A stretch of 33,788 nt of DNA from Microseira wollei NIES-4236 (GTDB lineage: Bacteria > Cyanobacteriota > Cyanobacteriia > Cyanobacteriales > Aerosakkonemataceae), in contig NZ_BLAY01000112.1 of the NCBI RefSeq assembly GCF_020521235.1, forward strand, positions 1 through 33,788. The letters are read 5' to 3'. The notes under the pieces were generated by a model. The model ran no database searches. It was not told the origin of the DNA and saw only the letters and a list, made by a program, of their open reading frames with translations. Both the position numbers and the translations under genes were made by a program. Of the stretch, positions 1 to 8,030 are shown in pieces. The stretch's first letter is position 1. Every line of letters starts with the position of its first letter.

Positions 1-300
1 TGGTTGTCCCACCGCCCACCCCACAAGAGTTTTTTTCTTGTGGGATAAGCAAGCTGGTTGTCCCACCGCCCACCCCACAAGAGTTTTTTTCTTGTGGGAT
101 AAGCAAGCTGGTTGTCCCACCGCCCACCCCACAAGAGTTTTTTTCTTGTGGGATAAGCAAGCTGGTTGTCCCACCGCCCACTCCACAAGAGTTTTTTTCT
201 TGTGGGATAAGCAACCTGGTTGTCCCACCGCCCACTCCACAAGAGTTTTTTTCTTGTGGGATAAGCAACCTGCTTGTCCCACCCATGTCAGGTGCAATAT
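1..300. repeat. 54-bp tandem repeat, five full units plus a partial
   Basis: Units begin at 1, 55, 109, 163, 217 and 271, giving an exact 54 bp period. Each unit holds a hairpin, CCCACAAGA and TCTTGTGGG around a T-rich loop. Later units differ by single bases (CACCCC to CACTCC, AAGCAAGC to AAGCAACC). The period is a multiple of three, so an open frame runs through it with an 18-residue repeat, but this looks like a by-product. Related CACCCCACAAGA sequences occur near 12187 and 24583. The array may continue left of the window. Confidence 0.95.
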
Positions 301-321
301 GTGAGTAGATAAAACGTTGGT

Positions 322-389
322 CAGGACTTACGCAAATCACCTTTGTTTCTATGAAAAACGGTTTCTAGGTTCGTCGTGCGTAAGTCCTG
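322..389. mobile_element. 68-bp miniature inverted-repeat element
   Basis: CAGGACTTACGCA at 322-334 and its perfect reverse complement at 377-389 bound a 68 bp segment. The hexamer GTTGGT lies immediately outside both ends (316-321 and 390-395), as expected for a target-site duplication. It is too short to code for a transposase, so it is best read as a MITE or decayed insertion-sequence remnant that would need a transposase supplied elsewhere. Confidence 0.7.
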
Positions 390-410
390 GTTGGTAATAG
401 CGCTGAAGAG

Positions 411-1292
411 CTAGCTTTTTGTCTCTAGAATTTGTTTGAGTTGGGAACAAGCTTTTTCGATGCTGTCTATACTACCGGGATTGACCAATCCATAATAGTC
501 AAAGACGTAAACTCGATTGTTTTTTACGGCTTGGAGTTGATTCCAAAATGAGTCGGATTTAAACTTTTCTAGGATTTTATCTCCCGTCTCTACTAAAAGG
601 ATAATTTCTGGATTTGCCTGGAGAATCTTTTCTGGAGAAAGGGTAACATACCCGCGTAAAGGAGAAGTTCCCTGCAATTGGGCGGCTAGATTTTTCAGCT
701 TAAATTGCTGAAGAAAGTCACCTGCCCAGCTAGCTTGATTGGGAGATAAAATCGGTTGGCGACTGACTAAGATTAGAGTAGAATAATCTCCCTGGGGAAT
801 GTCGGCTAAAAAGGTTTGGTAGCGCTTGAGTAAAGGTTCGGGATCGGCGTTGAGCGATCGCGCTAAATTCACTGTCAATTCTTCCAATGCTTTCCAGCTT
901 TTTACTTGCGTCAGCAGCGTCTTTATTGCTAACTGCTGCAATCTTTCCATTGTTTTATCGTGAAACCCTGCCGCCCCGACCGCGAAATCGGGTTTCAGCG
1001 CCACAATTTTTTCTAAATTCGGCGGAGTTTGTTCGCCGCTGACTGTAGTAATTCCCTTAAAACGAGGGTCATTACTGATTATTTTGCTGCCCGTAACACC
1101 GACAATTTTTGTTGGCTCCAATTGATAGATAATATCGGCGGTTAAAGGAGTCAGCGCTACAACTTTTTGGGCAGATTCGCGATTGGTTGTTTCCGTTGCT
1201 GCGGGGGAAGAAATTGGGTTTGACAAATTTTGGCTTGTACCTGAGCAAGCAACAAATGTTAGGCTTAAAACGAAGATAGCAGCCAGTCGCAT
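411..1292 (-). CDS. ABC transporter periplasmic substrate-binding lipoprotein (iron-chelate/cobalamin type)
   Basis: A helical-backbone (TroA/BtuF-like) binding protein of 293 residues. The chosen ATG at 1292 gives a signal peptide starting MRLAAIFVLSLTFVAC, with a lipobox and Cys16 for lipid attachment. The frame stays open 78 codons further upstream, but that stretch is repeat DNA (1338-1477) and would hide the signal peptide. Features typical of the family include VVALTPLTADIIYQL early on, KIVALKPDFAVG in mid-protein and a C-terminal segment around NNRVYVFDYYG. It follows the permease and ATPase genes on the same strand and is probably the ligand receptor of that importer. The ligand (ferric siderophore, haem or B12) cannot be read from sequence. 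Confidence 0.88.
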   Translation of the reverse strand: MRLAAIFVLSLTFVACSGTSQNLSNPISSPAATETTNRESAQKVVALTPLTADIIYQLEPTKIVGVTGSKIISNDPRFKGITTVSGEQTPPNLEKIVALKPDFAVGAAGFHDKTMERLQQLAIKTLLTQVKSWKALEELTVNLARSLNADPEPLLKRYQTFLADIPQGDYSTLILVSRQPILSPNQASWAGDFLQQFKLKNLAAQLQGTSPLRGYVTLSPEKILQANPEIILLVETGDKILEKFKSDSFWNQLQAVKNNRVYVFDYYGLVNPGSIDSIEKACSQLKQILETKS

Positions 1293-1337
1293 TAACCGCC
1301 CGGAAATAAATTTTCGAGCTAATAGCCAAAGTTGTAC

Positions 1338-1402
1338 GGGCGAAGCATTCGGTGCGAAATCTTTTGGCGACACCAACAATTTGTCGCCCAAATGCTTCGC
1401 CC
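1338..1402. repeat. Interspersed inverted repeat (GGGCGAAGCATT family)
   Basis: GGGCGAAGCATT at 1338-1349 faces its reverse complement at 1391-1402. A second member with the same arms lies at about 6716-6783. The element sits in the gap between the importer ATPase and binding-protein genes, upstream of the binding-protein start. Confidence 0.8.
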
Positions 1403-1427
1403 CTACGTGGACTGAGATCGCGCTTTT

Positions 1428-1477
1428 AGTCCTCTTTAGAGGACTTAAGCTATTAGCCAGGGATTTTAATCCCTGGC
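1428..1477. repeat. Twin-hairpin intergenic repeat
   Basis: Two hairpins in a row: AGTCCTCTTTAGAGGACT at 1428-1445 (8 bp arms, TT loop) and a second at 1456-1477 with GCCAGGGATT/AATCCCTGGC arms and a TT loop. They lie between the ATPase and binding-protein genes. There is no T-run next to them, so they are not obvious intrinsic terminators; they could stabilise or process the mRNA. Confidence 0.75.
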
Positions 1478-1532
1478 GGGTGATGTAGCTTGTGCAGACT
1501 TTTAAATACATCCAATTTTTGGGCATATCAAG

Positions 1533-2309
1533 TCAAAATCGAGGAGATAAAGGACAAATCTGCAATCCTACTGGTGTTTCTATAATGGTAACTTCTACGC
1601 CAAAAGTTTGGGCTAAATTATCGGGGGTCAAAACTTGCTTCGGAGTCCCGACGCAAGTAAGTTTTCCCTGATGGAGTAGGGCAATGCGCGCGCTATACCT
1701 TGCTGCTAAATTAATTTCGTGCAATACTGTAATAATAGTCAAGTTTTGTTGGTTGAGTTGTTTGAGTAATTCGAGCAATTGCAACTGGTAGCAAATATCC
1801 AAATAAGTCGTGGGTTCGTCTAACAGCAAAACTTGGGGATTTTGTGCCAAAGCAAGGGCTAAAAAAGCGCGTTGGCGTTCGCCTCCCGAAAGTTGTTCTA
1901 CCGAGCGATCGCCAAATTTTTCTATCCCAGTTTGATGCATGGCAATTTCAACTTTTTGGGCATCTTCTCGACTCAATTCCCACTGCCACCAAGGTTGATG
2001 GGGCGAACGTCCTAAACTGACTAACTGCTTGACGGTTAATCCTTCGGGAATCGTTTGTTGTTGGGGCAAAATCGCTAATTTCCGCGCCACAATAGCGGCA
2101 GGTTGGGAGTGAATTGCTTTGCCATCGAGCAAAACAACTCCCTGCTGGGGTGCGAGAATGCGACTAATTAATTTTAGCAAAGTAGATTTACCGGAACCGT
2201 TAGCGCCGATCAAACTTAACCATTCACCCCTTTGGATGGATAGGGTGATGTTTTGCGCGATCGCTATGTCTCCGTAACCGCCAGTTAGGTCTTGAATGTC
2301 CAATAACAT
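1533..2309 (-). CDS. ABC transporter ATP-binding protein (FecE/BtuD/FepC type)
   Basis: A 258-residue cytoplasmic ATPase subunit of a metal-chelate or cobalamin importer. Walker A is GANGSGKST at about residues 35-43, the ABC signature LSGGERQR is near residue 140, and Walker B LLLDEPT follows with the D-loop YLD. A switch His is present in VLHEINLAARYS. Length is normal for the family. It lies between the FecCD-like permease gene (gap 125 bp) and the binding-protein gene (gap 240 bp), all on the minus strand; both gaps are filled with palindromic repeats, so the three genes could still share one transcript. Confidence 0.93.
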   Translation of the reverse strand: MLLDIQDLTGGYGDIAIAQNITLSIQRGEWLSLIGANGSGKSTLLKLISRILAPQQGVVLLDGKAIHSQPAAIVARKLAILPQQQTIPEGLTVKQLVSLGRSPHQPWWQWELSREDAQKVEIAMHQTGIEKFGDRSVEQLSGGERQRAFLALALAQNPQVLLLDEPTTYLDICYQLQLLELLKQLNQQNLTIITVLHEINLAARYSARIALLHQGKLTCVGTPKQVLTPDNLAQTFGVEVTIIETPVGLQICPLSPRF

Positions 2310-2358
2310 TTATTGTGCCTGGGTTTGTAATTGATCGATAAAGGTTTGACGAGAATAT

Positions 2359-2425
2359 AGAAACCGGGTTTCTTGCTGCGATCTCTTGTTCCAAATAGAC
2401 TATTTTTCAGAGAAACCCGGTTTCT
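2359..2425. repeat. Pair of AGAAACC(C/G)GGTTTCT palindromes
   Basis: AGAAACCGGGTTTCT at 2359-2373 and AGAAACCCGGTTTCT at 2411-2425, in the permease-ATPase gap. The same 15-mers recur singly at 11600-11614 and as a pair at 21823-21863, so this is a dispersed palindrome family, often in pairs of opposite centre (CCG then CCC). Confidence 0.85.
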
Positions 2426-2434
2426 TTCCATATG

Positions 2435-3463
2435 CTAAAATTTGGCTGACCGACGATACAACAACCAAACAAATAAGGGAGAACCTAACAGAGCGGTAAT
2501 CGTTCCTACAGGTAATTCTACCGCACCCAAACGGGCAAGTAAATCCGAGATAGTAAGTACCAAAGCACCGCCAACTGCGCTCAAAGGTAATACCCAACGG
2601 TAGTCAGTTCCCACCAATAAACGCACGCCGTGGGGGACAACTAATCCTACAAAACCAATCAATCCGCCGATACTGACAGCACTGGCGGCGAGTAAGGTAG
2701 CGACGGCACCAATTAATAAGCGCGATCGCATCAACGATACTCCCAATCCCACTGCCAAATCATCTCCCAAAGCTAGTAAATTGACGCTACGAGCTAAAAA
2801 GCATCCCAATAGCAACGATCCGCTAATATAAGGTGCAGCAATTTGAATATCCGACCAACCTCGTCCGTTTAAACTGCCAATTAACCAGTTTAGTGCTGCT
2901 TGGATGCGACTATCTTCTGCTAATAATATCAACGTTGTTTGTACCGCCCCAAATAAAGAACTAACCGCCACCCCACCTAAAATTAAGCGTTCTACAGATA
3001 TTCCCGTTGCCGTTTTTCCTAAAAAATAAACGATCGCCGATGTCAGAATTGCACCCACCCAGGAAAAAAGGGGAACCCAAGCTTGAAATACTCCTAACGT
3101 GAACATAGCGATCGCCACCAAACCTGCCCCCGCCGATATTCCCAATATAAACGGATCTGCCAAACTATTTCGCAGCAATCCTTGCAACAAAGCACCCGAC
3201 ATTCCCAATGCTGCCCCTACCGTTAATGCTGCTACAATTCTAGGCAAACGCAGTTCCCAAATAATAGTTTGATTTACTGAATCTCCCTGATGCAGAAATG
3301 CTTGCCATATTTGTGCCACACTCATCGGTACAGCACCTAAAGAAAGCGAAAGAATAATGGTTACGAGTAACCCTATTATCAGAATCAAACCTGCCTGTAA
3401 CACTCGATAATTTAGGGCGGTTGCTTGCTTTTGTACTGGCATTTTTTCATCAAAATAACTCAT
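2435..3463 (-). CDS. FecCD/BtuC-family ABC transporter permease
   Basis: A 342-residue inner-membrane permease with many hydrophobic helices, as in BtuC/FecC/FhuB-type importers. Family features include LRLPRIVAALTVGAALG after the first helix, GALLQGLLRNSLADPFILG, and the GGLIGFVGLVVPHGVRLLVG segment close to the C-terminus that contacts the ATPase. The ATG at 3463 overlaps the left arm of an inverted repeat (3462-3475); an internal Met at residue 8 is an alternative start. It is the first gene of a permease, ATPase, binding-protein set. No cobalamin riboswitch was recognised upstream. Confidence 0.92.
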   Translation of the reverse strand: MSYFDEKMPVQKQATALNYRVLQAGLILIIGLLVTIILSLSLGAVPMSVAQIWQAFLHQGDSVNQTIIWELRLPRIVAALTVGAALGMSGALLQGLLRNSLADPFILGISAGAGLVAIAMFTLGVFQAWVPLFSWVGAILTSAIVYFLGKTATGISVERLILGGVAVSSLFGAVQTTLILLAEDSRIQAALNWLIGSLNGRGWSDIQIAAPYISGSLLLGCFLARSVNLLALGDDLAVGLGVSLMRSRLLIGAVATLLAASAVSIGGLIGFVGLVVPHGVRLLVGTDYRWVLPLSAVGGALVLTISDLLARLGAVELPVGTITALLGSPLFVWLLYRRSAKF

Positions 3464-3598
3464 ATGATGTCCGGTTGTATCGGTAGCGTCAGGCGGGGCG
3501 GGTTTAACGAAATATTTGTTGGTTCCACAGATTGATTCGTAAAACCCGCCCCTACAGTATCAAAAACTATACAAAACCTTTGCCACCGGACATCATAT
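3462..3598. mobile_element. Nested inverted-repeat element (137 bp)
   Basis: Outer arms ATATGATGTCCGGT (3462-3475) and ACCGGACATCATAT (3585-3598) are perfect 14-mers. Inside are GGGGCGGGTTT (3495-3505) and AAACCCGCCCC (3542-3552), also perfect. The inner sequence GGGCGGGTTTAACGAAATATTT is related to repeats at 4802-4864 and 19490-19515. The left outer arm includes the start codon of the permease gene, so the element directly borders that gene. Confidence 0.75.
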
Positions 3599-3696
3599 CA
3601 TAAATATTCATTCTGGTTGACACAGCCAGTCTTATATCCGTACAAACTGCTGGATCTGCCTTTGCGAGTGTTGTATTTACGGGGTGAGCATTTACC

Positions 3697-3779
3697 CAAT
3701 TAGCAATTAGCAATTAGCAATTAGCAATTAGCAATTACCAATTACCAATTACCAATTACCAATTACCAATTACCAATTA
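3697..3779. repeat. Heptamer tandem repeat (AATTAGC then AATTACC)
   Basis: Consecutive 7 bp units AATTAGC change midway to AATTACC. This is the short tandemly repeated repetitive sequence type well known in filamentous cyanobacteria. It ends at the stop codon of the multicopper oxidase gene. Similar short arrays occur near 4903, 17303-17386, 25184-25253 and 28088. Confidence 0.92.
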
Positions 3780-4742
3780 AGCAGGATGCACGTGGAACAT
3801 TCCCTCACAACCTTTTTGCGCCACCCAATCTTGATGGGGATGGAACATATACATACCTGGGTCACTGTATGAAAATTCAAGAATGTGTCGCTCTGCCGTT
3901 CCCATCGTAATTACATCCGTTGCTTCCGTAGGTTGAAGCGTACTACCCGTTCGATAAACCTGAAATAAATTGGCATGAAGGTGAAAAGTAACGGCTGATT
4001 CATATTCAATCATATTCAAAAGGTAAAGCCGAACCAGTTGATTTTGTTGAACGGGTATCGGATATTTCATGTAATATTGTGGAAACCCATTGAAGACGAC
4101 GAATTCATTTTTTCCATCCCCATTTGTGTCGTAGCCTGACATGGTGATGGCTATTTCATCTGCCTGGGGGCGCCCTCCTGGCGGATCGATAATAAACATG
4201 CCATAAAGTCCCTGACCGATATGATAAGCGATATCTCCTACGTGGCAGTGATATAGATGAAGGCCAAAAGGTTTAGCATCAAATTCATAAACTGTGGTTT
4301 TTCCATAACTAATGGGTTCCATGCCATCCATTTGTGCTTTATGAATCCCATGAAAATGGATCGAGTGGTCTTCACCTTGATGCTGATTTGTATAAATCAC
4401 CCTGATGCGATCGCCTTGATTGGCGCGCCAAGTTGGACCTGGAACTCTCCCGTTGTAACTCCAAGTAGTAAACGAAGCACCATCAAGTAAAATTTCTGTG
4501 GGTTTAGAAGTTATTGTAAATTCTCGAATCTGACGCCCATTCTCTTGTTTCAGCGTGCCATACTCAAATTCTCGCAGCGATGACGAGGGGTTCCAAACCA
4601 GTTTTGGAGGTGGCAAAATTTTCGCCTTTACCCTACGCCAAATCGGGTCACCAAGAGTGATGCCAGCAACTGCGATTCCGCCTGCCAATCCTAGTTGCAG
4701 CATTCGGCGTCTTTTAATTAGTAATGAAGAAAGCTTACTCAT
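3777..4742 (-). CDS. Exported two-domain multicopper oxidase
   Basis: A 321-residue copper enzyme, starting at ATG 4742. The N-terminus KRRRMLQLGLAGGIAVAG looks like a twin-arginine (Tat) signal. Two cupredoxin-like domains follow. Copper ligands are visible as HFHGIH (from H129), LYHCHV (H165, C166, H167) with a further His at 174, FHLH (H254, H256), MFHPHQDW (H301, H303) and HVH near the end. The Cys of the type 1 site is in the first domain, with no equivalent Cys motif in the second, which fits a two-domain (laccase/nitrite-reductase-related) oxidase. The open frame extends 62 codons further upstream, but that part is repeat sequence. It lies 207 bp after the haloperoxidase-like gene on the same strand. 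The substrate is unknown. Confidence 0.88.
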   Translation of the reverse strand: MSKLSSLLIKRRRMLQLGLAGGIAVAGITLGDPIWRRVKAKILPPPKLVWNPSSSLREFEYGTLKQENGRQIREFTITSKPTEILLDGASFTTWSYNGRVPGPTWRANQGDRIRVIYTNQHQGEDHSIHFHGIHKAQMDGMEPISYGKTTVYEFDAKPFGLHLYHCHVGDIAYHIGQGLYGMFIIDPPGGRPQADEIAITMSGYDTNGDGKNEFVVFNGFPQYYMKYPIPVQQNQLVRLYLLNMIEYESAVTFHLHANLFQVYRTGSTLQPTEATDVITMGTAERHILEFSYSDPGMYMFHPHQDWVAQKGCEGMFHVHPA

Positions 4743-4801
4743 GAAATTTCTTGCTAATACAGCCAAAGATGGATGGTTTTCAAGAATGAATAATTGGCTC
4801 G

Positions 4802-4864
4802 TAAGGGCGGGCTTAACGAGATATTTCATTGCCTCAAATATAACCAGGTTAAACTCGCCCATAC
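4802..4864. repeat. Imperfect inverted repeat, GGGCGGGCTTAACGAG family
   Basis: Starts GTAAGGGCGGGCTTAACGAG and ends with GTTAAACTCGCCCATAC in opposite sense. Its left part matches the inner part of the element at 3495-3520 and, reversed, the fragment at 19490-19515. It lies upstream of the multicopper oxidase start. Confidence 0.65.
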
Positions 4865-4902
4865 GTTGAGGGCTGTTAATAGCTAATGGCTGGTATATCC
4901 GG

Positions 4903-4946
4903 AAAATATTGCCATCAGCAATTAACAATTAGCGATGAGCAATTAG
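4903..4946. repeat. Short degenerate heptamer repeat
   Basis: AGCAATTAACAATTAGCGATGAGCAATTAGC-type units just past the 3' end of the haloperoxidase-like gene; a small member of the cyanobacterial heptamer repeat class. Confidence 0.6.
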
Positions 4947-4949
4947 CAT

Positions 4950-6296
4950 CTAATTCGGAGTCAAAAAGTTTTGCACAACGTACTTACCCAAATTCCTCCC
5001 AGCAGTCAACCCATCTCGATTATCAGACATCCAATGAGCGCCGCCGTAAACGCGACTCATCCCCGCTTCTTCTGCTGCTTGAGTAAAGTTATTGAAAGAA
5101 CGAGGCGGCAAATTTACAGAAGGGTCGGCGGTTGCAGTAAAACTAACTTTATCGCCAAAGTATGCCGTCAAAACTGCATCGGCTGCACCCCCAAACGTAC
5201 TGTGTCCCGATACATAGGCAGGAGAAGAAGGAGTACTTAGTAAAGGCGTCCAATTTGCATCGGCGGTTGTTTCGGGATTATCATCTTTATCGGCTTGCTG
5301 AATTGCGGTAATCGGTCGCCAACGATTAAACGTGTATTTTTGATCGCCGTCAATAATACTGGCATCGGCGAGGGCGATATTTAGCAATGCAAATAAACGG
5401 GCATTTTGCTGTAAAGTATTGCCCCGTTTTATAGCAACATCAGCAGCAATTTGGTTCCAATGTCCGGGGGGAGTTAGCGTTCCCGAACCATTTAACCAGA
5501 ATTTAGCGATCGCAGTCTGATCGGCCGTCCGCGTCGTGCTATCTTTCGCGCCAATTTCTTTGGTTTGATTAAATTCTGCCGTATATTCAGCACTCGTTAA
5601 ACTCGGCATCTTCGCAATGCGGAATTGCTCTCCCTTCGTCATCGCAAAGGGTTTAACATTCTTCCAATGCGGCATCGAAGCTGACTTAAATTCCGGCGGT
5701 ACGGGTTGCCAATAACCGGGTTGATTTATAGGCGTATAAGCAACTTCGGCATTGCTACCATCATTTTGTCGCCATGCAAATATTTGGTCGGCAACAGTTT
5801 CCCCTAATTTGATGCCGTCTGTTTTAGATTTTCCTTCAGCTATTTTTGCCAAAGATTCGGTTTTGGCAGCATCTAACGCAGCCGCTTGTTTCGGATACAA
5901 ATTAACTAACATTCGATGTGCAGCAGCGATCGCAGCGGCTGCTTCTGATGCACCTGGAGGCGCTTGCACTTGTACGCGATAGCGTTTGTGCGTTGCTGCT
6001 ATCCCATTTACCGCATCGTACACCGCCCCATGCACCATCGCCAGGTTATGCGCTGCCATCGGCGGCGATGTCTTGTCTGTGCGGATCGTTGACAGAGCGA
6101 TCGCATTCCATTCCATCACCGCATCTTTTGCTTGTTGCCTCGGTGCTACAGCTTGCGCGTTTGCCCCAGGTTGCACCGCTGACAGCAACTGGACTTTTTG
6201 CGATTTACATGCAATAAAACTTAAACTTGCGATCGTACCTATTGCGATCGCCTTGACAGAAATGCCTATAATTGAGCGTTCTGAGTTAGGTTTCAT
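4950..6296 (-). CDS. Vanadium-dependent haloperoxidase-like lipoprotein (PAP2 superfamily)
   Basis: A 448-residue exported protein. ATG 6296 is preferred to GTG 6305, only three codons upstream. The N-terminus has a hydrophobic segment and lipobox ending SLSFIAC, so it is probably a lipoprotein. The vanadate-site signature of haloperoxidases is complete: K-x6-RP in KYTFNRWRP (K320, R327), YVSGH (S363-H365, with Val-Ser-Gly-His in place of Pro-Ser-Gly-His), and SR-x5-H-x3-D in SRVYGGAHWMSD (R425, H431). Phosphatases of the same fold share much of this site, so halide-oxidising activity is inferred, not shown. Length suits bacterial members. The next gene downstream encodes an exported multicopper oxidase, suggesting an oxidative role in the periplasm. 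Confidence 0.87.
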   Translation of the reverse strand: MKPNSERSIIGISVKAIAIGTIASLSFIACKSQKVQLLSAVQPGANAQAVAPRQQAKDAVMEWNAIALSTIRTDKTSPPMAAHNLAMVHGAVYDAVNGIAATHKRYRVQVQAPPGASEAAAAIAAAHRMLVNLYPKQAAALDAAKTESLAKIAEGKSKTDGIKLGETVADQIFAWRQNDGSNAEVAYTPINQPGYWQPVPPEFKSASMPHWKNVKPFAMTKGEQFRIAKMPSLTSAEYTAEFNQTKEIGAKDSTTRTADQTAIAKFWLNGSGTLTPPGHWNQIAADVAIKRGNTLQQNARLFALLNIALADASIIDGDQKYTFNRWRPITAIQQADKDDNPETTADANWTPLLSTPSSPAYVSGHSTFGGAADAVLTAYFGDKVSFTATADPSVNLPPRSFNNFTQAAEEAGMSRVYGGAHWMSDNRDGLTAGRNLGKYVVQNFLTPN

Positions 6297-6402
6297 GATG
6301 AACACCGCATAAAGTTGTTGATAATATTAAGCAATAACTTCATTTAGCGAGTGTAAATCTGAAAGCCGAAGCAGCCTGATTTCTTCAACAACTCTTAATT
6401 TC

Positions 6403-6702
6403 TCAATTAAGCTGATGACAAGATTTGGTGCAAGCCTTGCAATAAACGGTTTTAGGCTCAAAGTCAGGACAAGCGATCGCCTCAAGAGAACAAGCCGTCA
6501 TCGGTCGCACCGTACACTTAAGGCGATAATCGTTAGTAAAATATTCGCAAGCATGACAAGGAATTTGATGGAGACGCTTGACATAAGACACACCTTTTTG
6601 CACTGAAACCAGAAACTTCCAAACCAATAAAATCGTCACAGTCCAAGCACAGAAACAGTAAAAAATTGCAGCTATCATTTCCAGAACCTGAGTGAATGAC
6701 AA
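6403..6702 (-). CDS. Small Cys-rich membrane protein, conserved type, unknown function
   Basis: 99 residues from a TTG start; an ATG at 6678 would give 91. One membrane helix (about residues 8-32) is followed by a cytoplasmic or lumenal tail rich in Cys: IPCHACEYFTNDYRLKCTV, CSLEAIACPDFEP, and CKACTKSC at the end. Regularly spaced Cys pairs suggest metal or Fe-S binding. I recognise the tail pattern (PCxxC, YxLKCTVxP, AxxCxDFEP) as one seen in small cyanobacterial proteins, but no function is known to me. The real start is uncertain. Confidence 0.7.
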   Translation of the reverse strand: MSFTQVLEMIAAIFYCFCAWTVTILLVWKFLVSVQKGVSYVKRLHQIPCHACEYFTNDYRLKCTVRPMTACSLEAIACPDFEPKTVYCKACTKSCHQLN

Positions 6703-6715
6703 ATACGCGACTGTA

Positions 6716-6783
6716 GGGGCGAAGCATTTGCGCCTGGATGTTTCGGTAAACGCAAAATCTTTATTTTTAAATGCTTCGCCACT
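6716..6783. repeat. Interspersed inverted repeat (GGGCGAAGCATT family), second copy
   Basis: GGGGCGAAGCATTTGCG on the left and AAATGCTTCGCC on the right form the same kind of hairpin as 1338-1402. It lies between the antenna gene remnant ending at 6808 and the small Cys-rich gene. Confidence 0.75.
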
Positions 6784-6807
6784 GCGGAATTTTTGCCAGA
6801 AGTCCGA

Positions 6808-7800
6808 TCAATTTAAGCGGGCGCGGTAAGCGTGCCAAAGGTGACTGCCAAGCGCCAACAACCCCAAGAAAAATTGACTAACTGCCAAATAATTTCGCTC
6901 TAACCCGTAAAATTATCTCGGATAAACAGTCGTGTTATATCCCACGAAGATGGCAGAAACAAAAGCCATAAAAGCCAAACCGCCCAAACTGTAAGAAAGC
7001 AGCGCATCTCCATTAATAATCAGCGCTTTCTTAACCCAAGGAAAAGGTTGACTCACAATATGCCACGCCCCGCCAGCAATCAGTAAAGATCCAATCCAAA
7101 TGTGCCCGCCGATAACATCCTCTAAATTATTCACACTCGCCATTCCCAGGGGAGTCCAACCCCCATTTGCAATGCCAAATAGGTAGCAAAAAATCGTCAC
7201 GGGATTGAGAGTTGGATTGGTAATTAAGCGGACATTGGCAACAGCGGGGTCGTAAATTCCGCCAAAAACCATTGCCTTGAGGACGAATAAAAACGCACCA
7301 ATTCCCAAAAAAATCAAATGATGACCCAAGATCAAACTTAGCTGTTTTGGGTCAGTCCATTCATAGTGAAACTTAGTAACTCGTCCCACCCCATTTTTTA
7401 AGATCCCAGAGCCGCGAAAAACATGATAAAGCCCGCCAGCACCCAAAACAGCAGAGGCGGCTAAATGCAAGATTCCAATCGCAAAATAGGGATAGGTATC
7501 CACCACTTGACCGCCTGCACCCACACCCCAACCTAAAGACGCCAAATGAGGTAGCAGAGTTAGTCCTTGATCGTACATCGGTTTGTCAGGCACCAAGTGA
7601 GTCACTTCTGATATCGCAGTAGCGCCAGCCCAAAACATAATTAAACCCGCGTGAGCAATATGAGCGCCCAATAATTGACCCGACAAATCAATCAAGCGGG
7701 CATTCCCAATCAACCATGTCAAATTTGTATTGTCGGCTAGCGTTCTTTGAGTAGAAATTTCCACAGTTCGGTTCTTTCCTTTTGAGTCATTTGAAGTCAA
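6808..7800 (-). pseudogene. IsiA/Pcb-type chlorophyll-binding protein interrupted by an in-frame TAA
   Basis: The first 295 codons (7800-6916, TTG start) encode five membrane helices of the CP43-like antenna family. Probable chlorophyll-ligand His motifs are visible: [40 protein letters not shown] and GGAWHIV. A TAA at 6913-6915 follows NTTVYPR. The same frame continues for 34 codons as FYGLERNYLAVSQFFLGLL and then ALGSHLWHAYRARLN, which is clearly the sixth helix, ending at TGA 6808-6810. The neighbouring homologue has PVEFYGP here, so one base change (GAA to TAA) would explain the stop. The last lumenal loop is also about 24 residues shorter than in the neighbour. It follows the intact antenna gene by 245 bp of repeats. 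It may be a dead gene, a functional five-helix variant, or a sequencing error. Confidence 0.82.
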
Positions 7801-7819
7801 AAAATCTTGTTTTGGTGTA

Positions 7820-8030
7820 GGGGCACGGCATCAATCAGCTTTGCCGCTAACTGGAAGGTTTTCTACTGCCGTGCCCCGACAACGGCATCAATAAACTTTG
7901 CCGCTAACTGGAAGGTTTTCTACTGCCGTGCCCCGACAACTAACTGGAAGGTTTTCTACTGCCGTGCCCCGACAACGGCATCAATCAGCTTTGCCGCTAA
8001 CTGGAAGGTTTTCTACTGCCGTGTCCTTAC
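7820..8030. repeat. Tandem hairpin repeats between two antenna genes
   Basis: The phrase CTAACTGGAAGGTTTTCTAC occurs at 7847, 7904, 7940 and 7997, giving units of 57, 36 and 57 bp; the 36 bp unit lacks 21 bp of the longer form. Each long unit contains ACGGCA and TGCCGT arms, and the outer ends are GGGGCACGGCA and TGCCGTGTCC. Strong hairpins are expected in any read-through transcript between the two Pcb genes. The same GGGGCACGGCA arms recur at 15523. Confidence 0.9.

Noticed and set aside
1-300. CRISPR array
   Set aside because: The units are contiguous with no unique spacers; the same applies to the 25 bp repeats at 9415-9539 and the array at 7820-8030.
38-304. 88-codon open frame with an 18-residue repeat
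   Set aside because: It is the 54-bp tandem hairpin array; the frame exists because the unit is a multiple of three, and there is no ribosome site or normal protein composition.
1293-1526. N-terminal extension of the substrate-binding protein
   Set aside because: It would be encoded by the inverted repeats at 1338-1477 and would precede a clear lipoprotein signal peptide starting at 1292.
3464-3776. Cobalamin riboswitch upstream of the importer permease
   Set aside because: No conserved B12-box-like sequence was seen; the gap is filled by the nested inverted repeat and heptamer repeats.
4743-4928. 62-codon N-terminal extension of the multicopper oxidase
   Set aside because: It runs through the 4802 repeat and would bury the Tat-type signal that starts at 4742.
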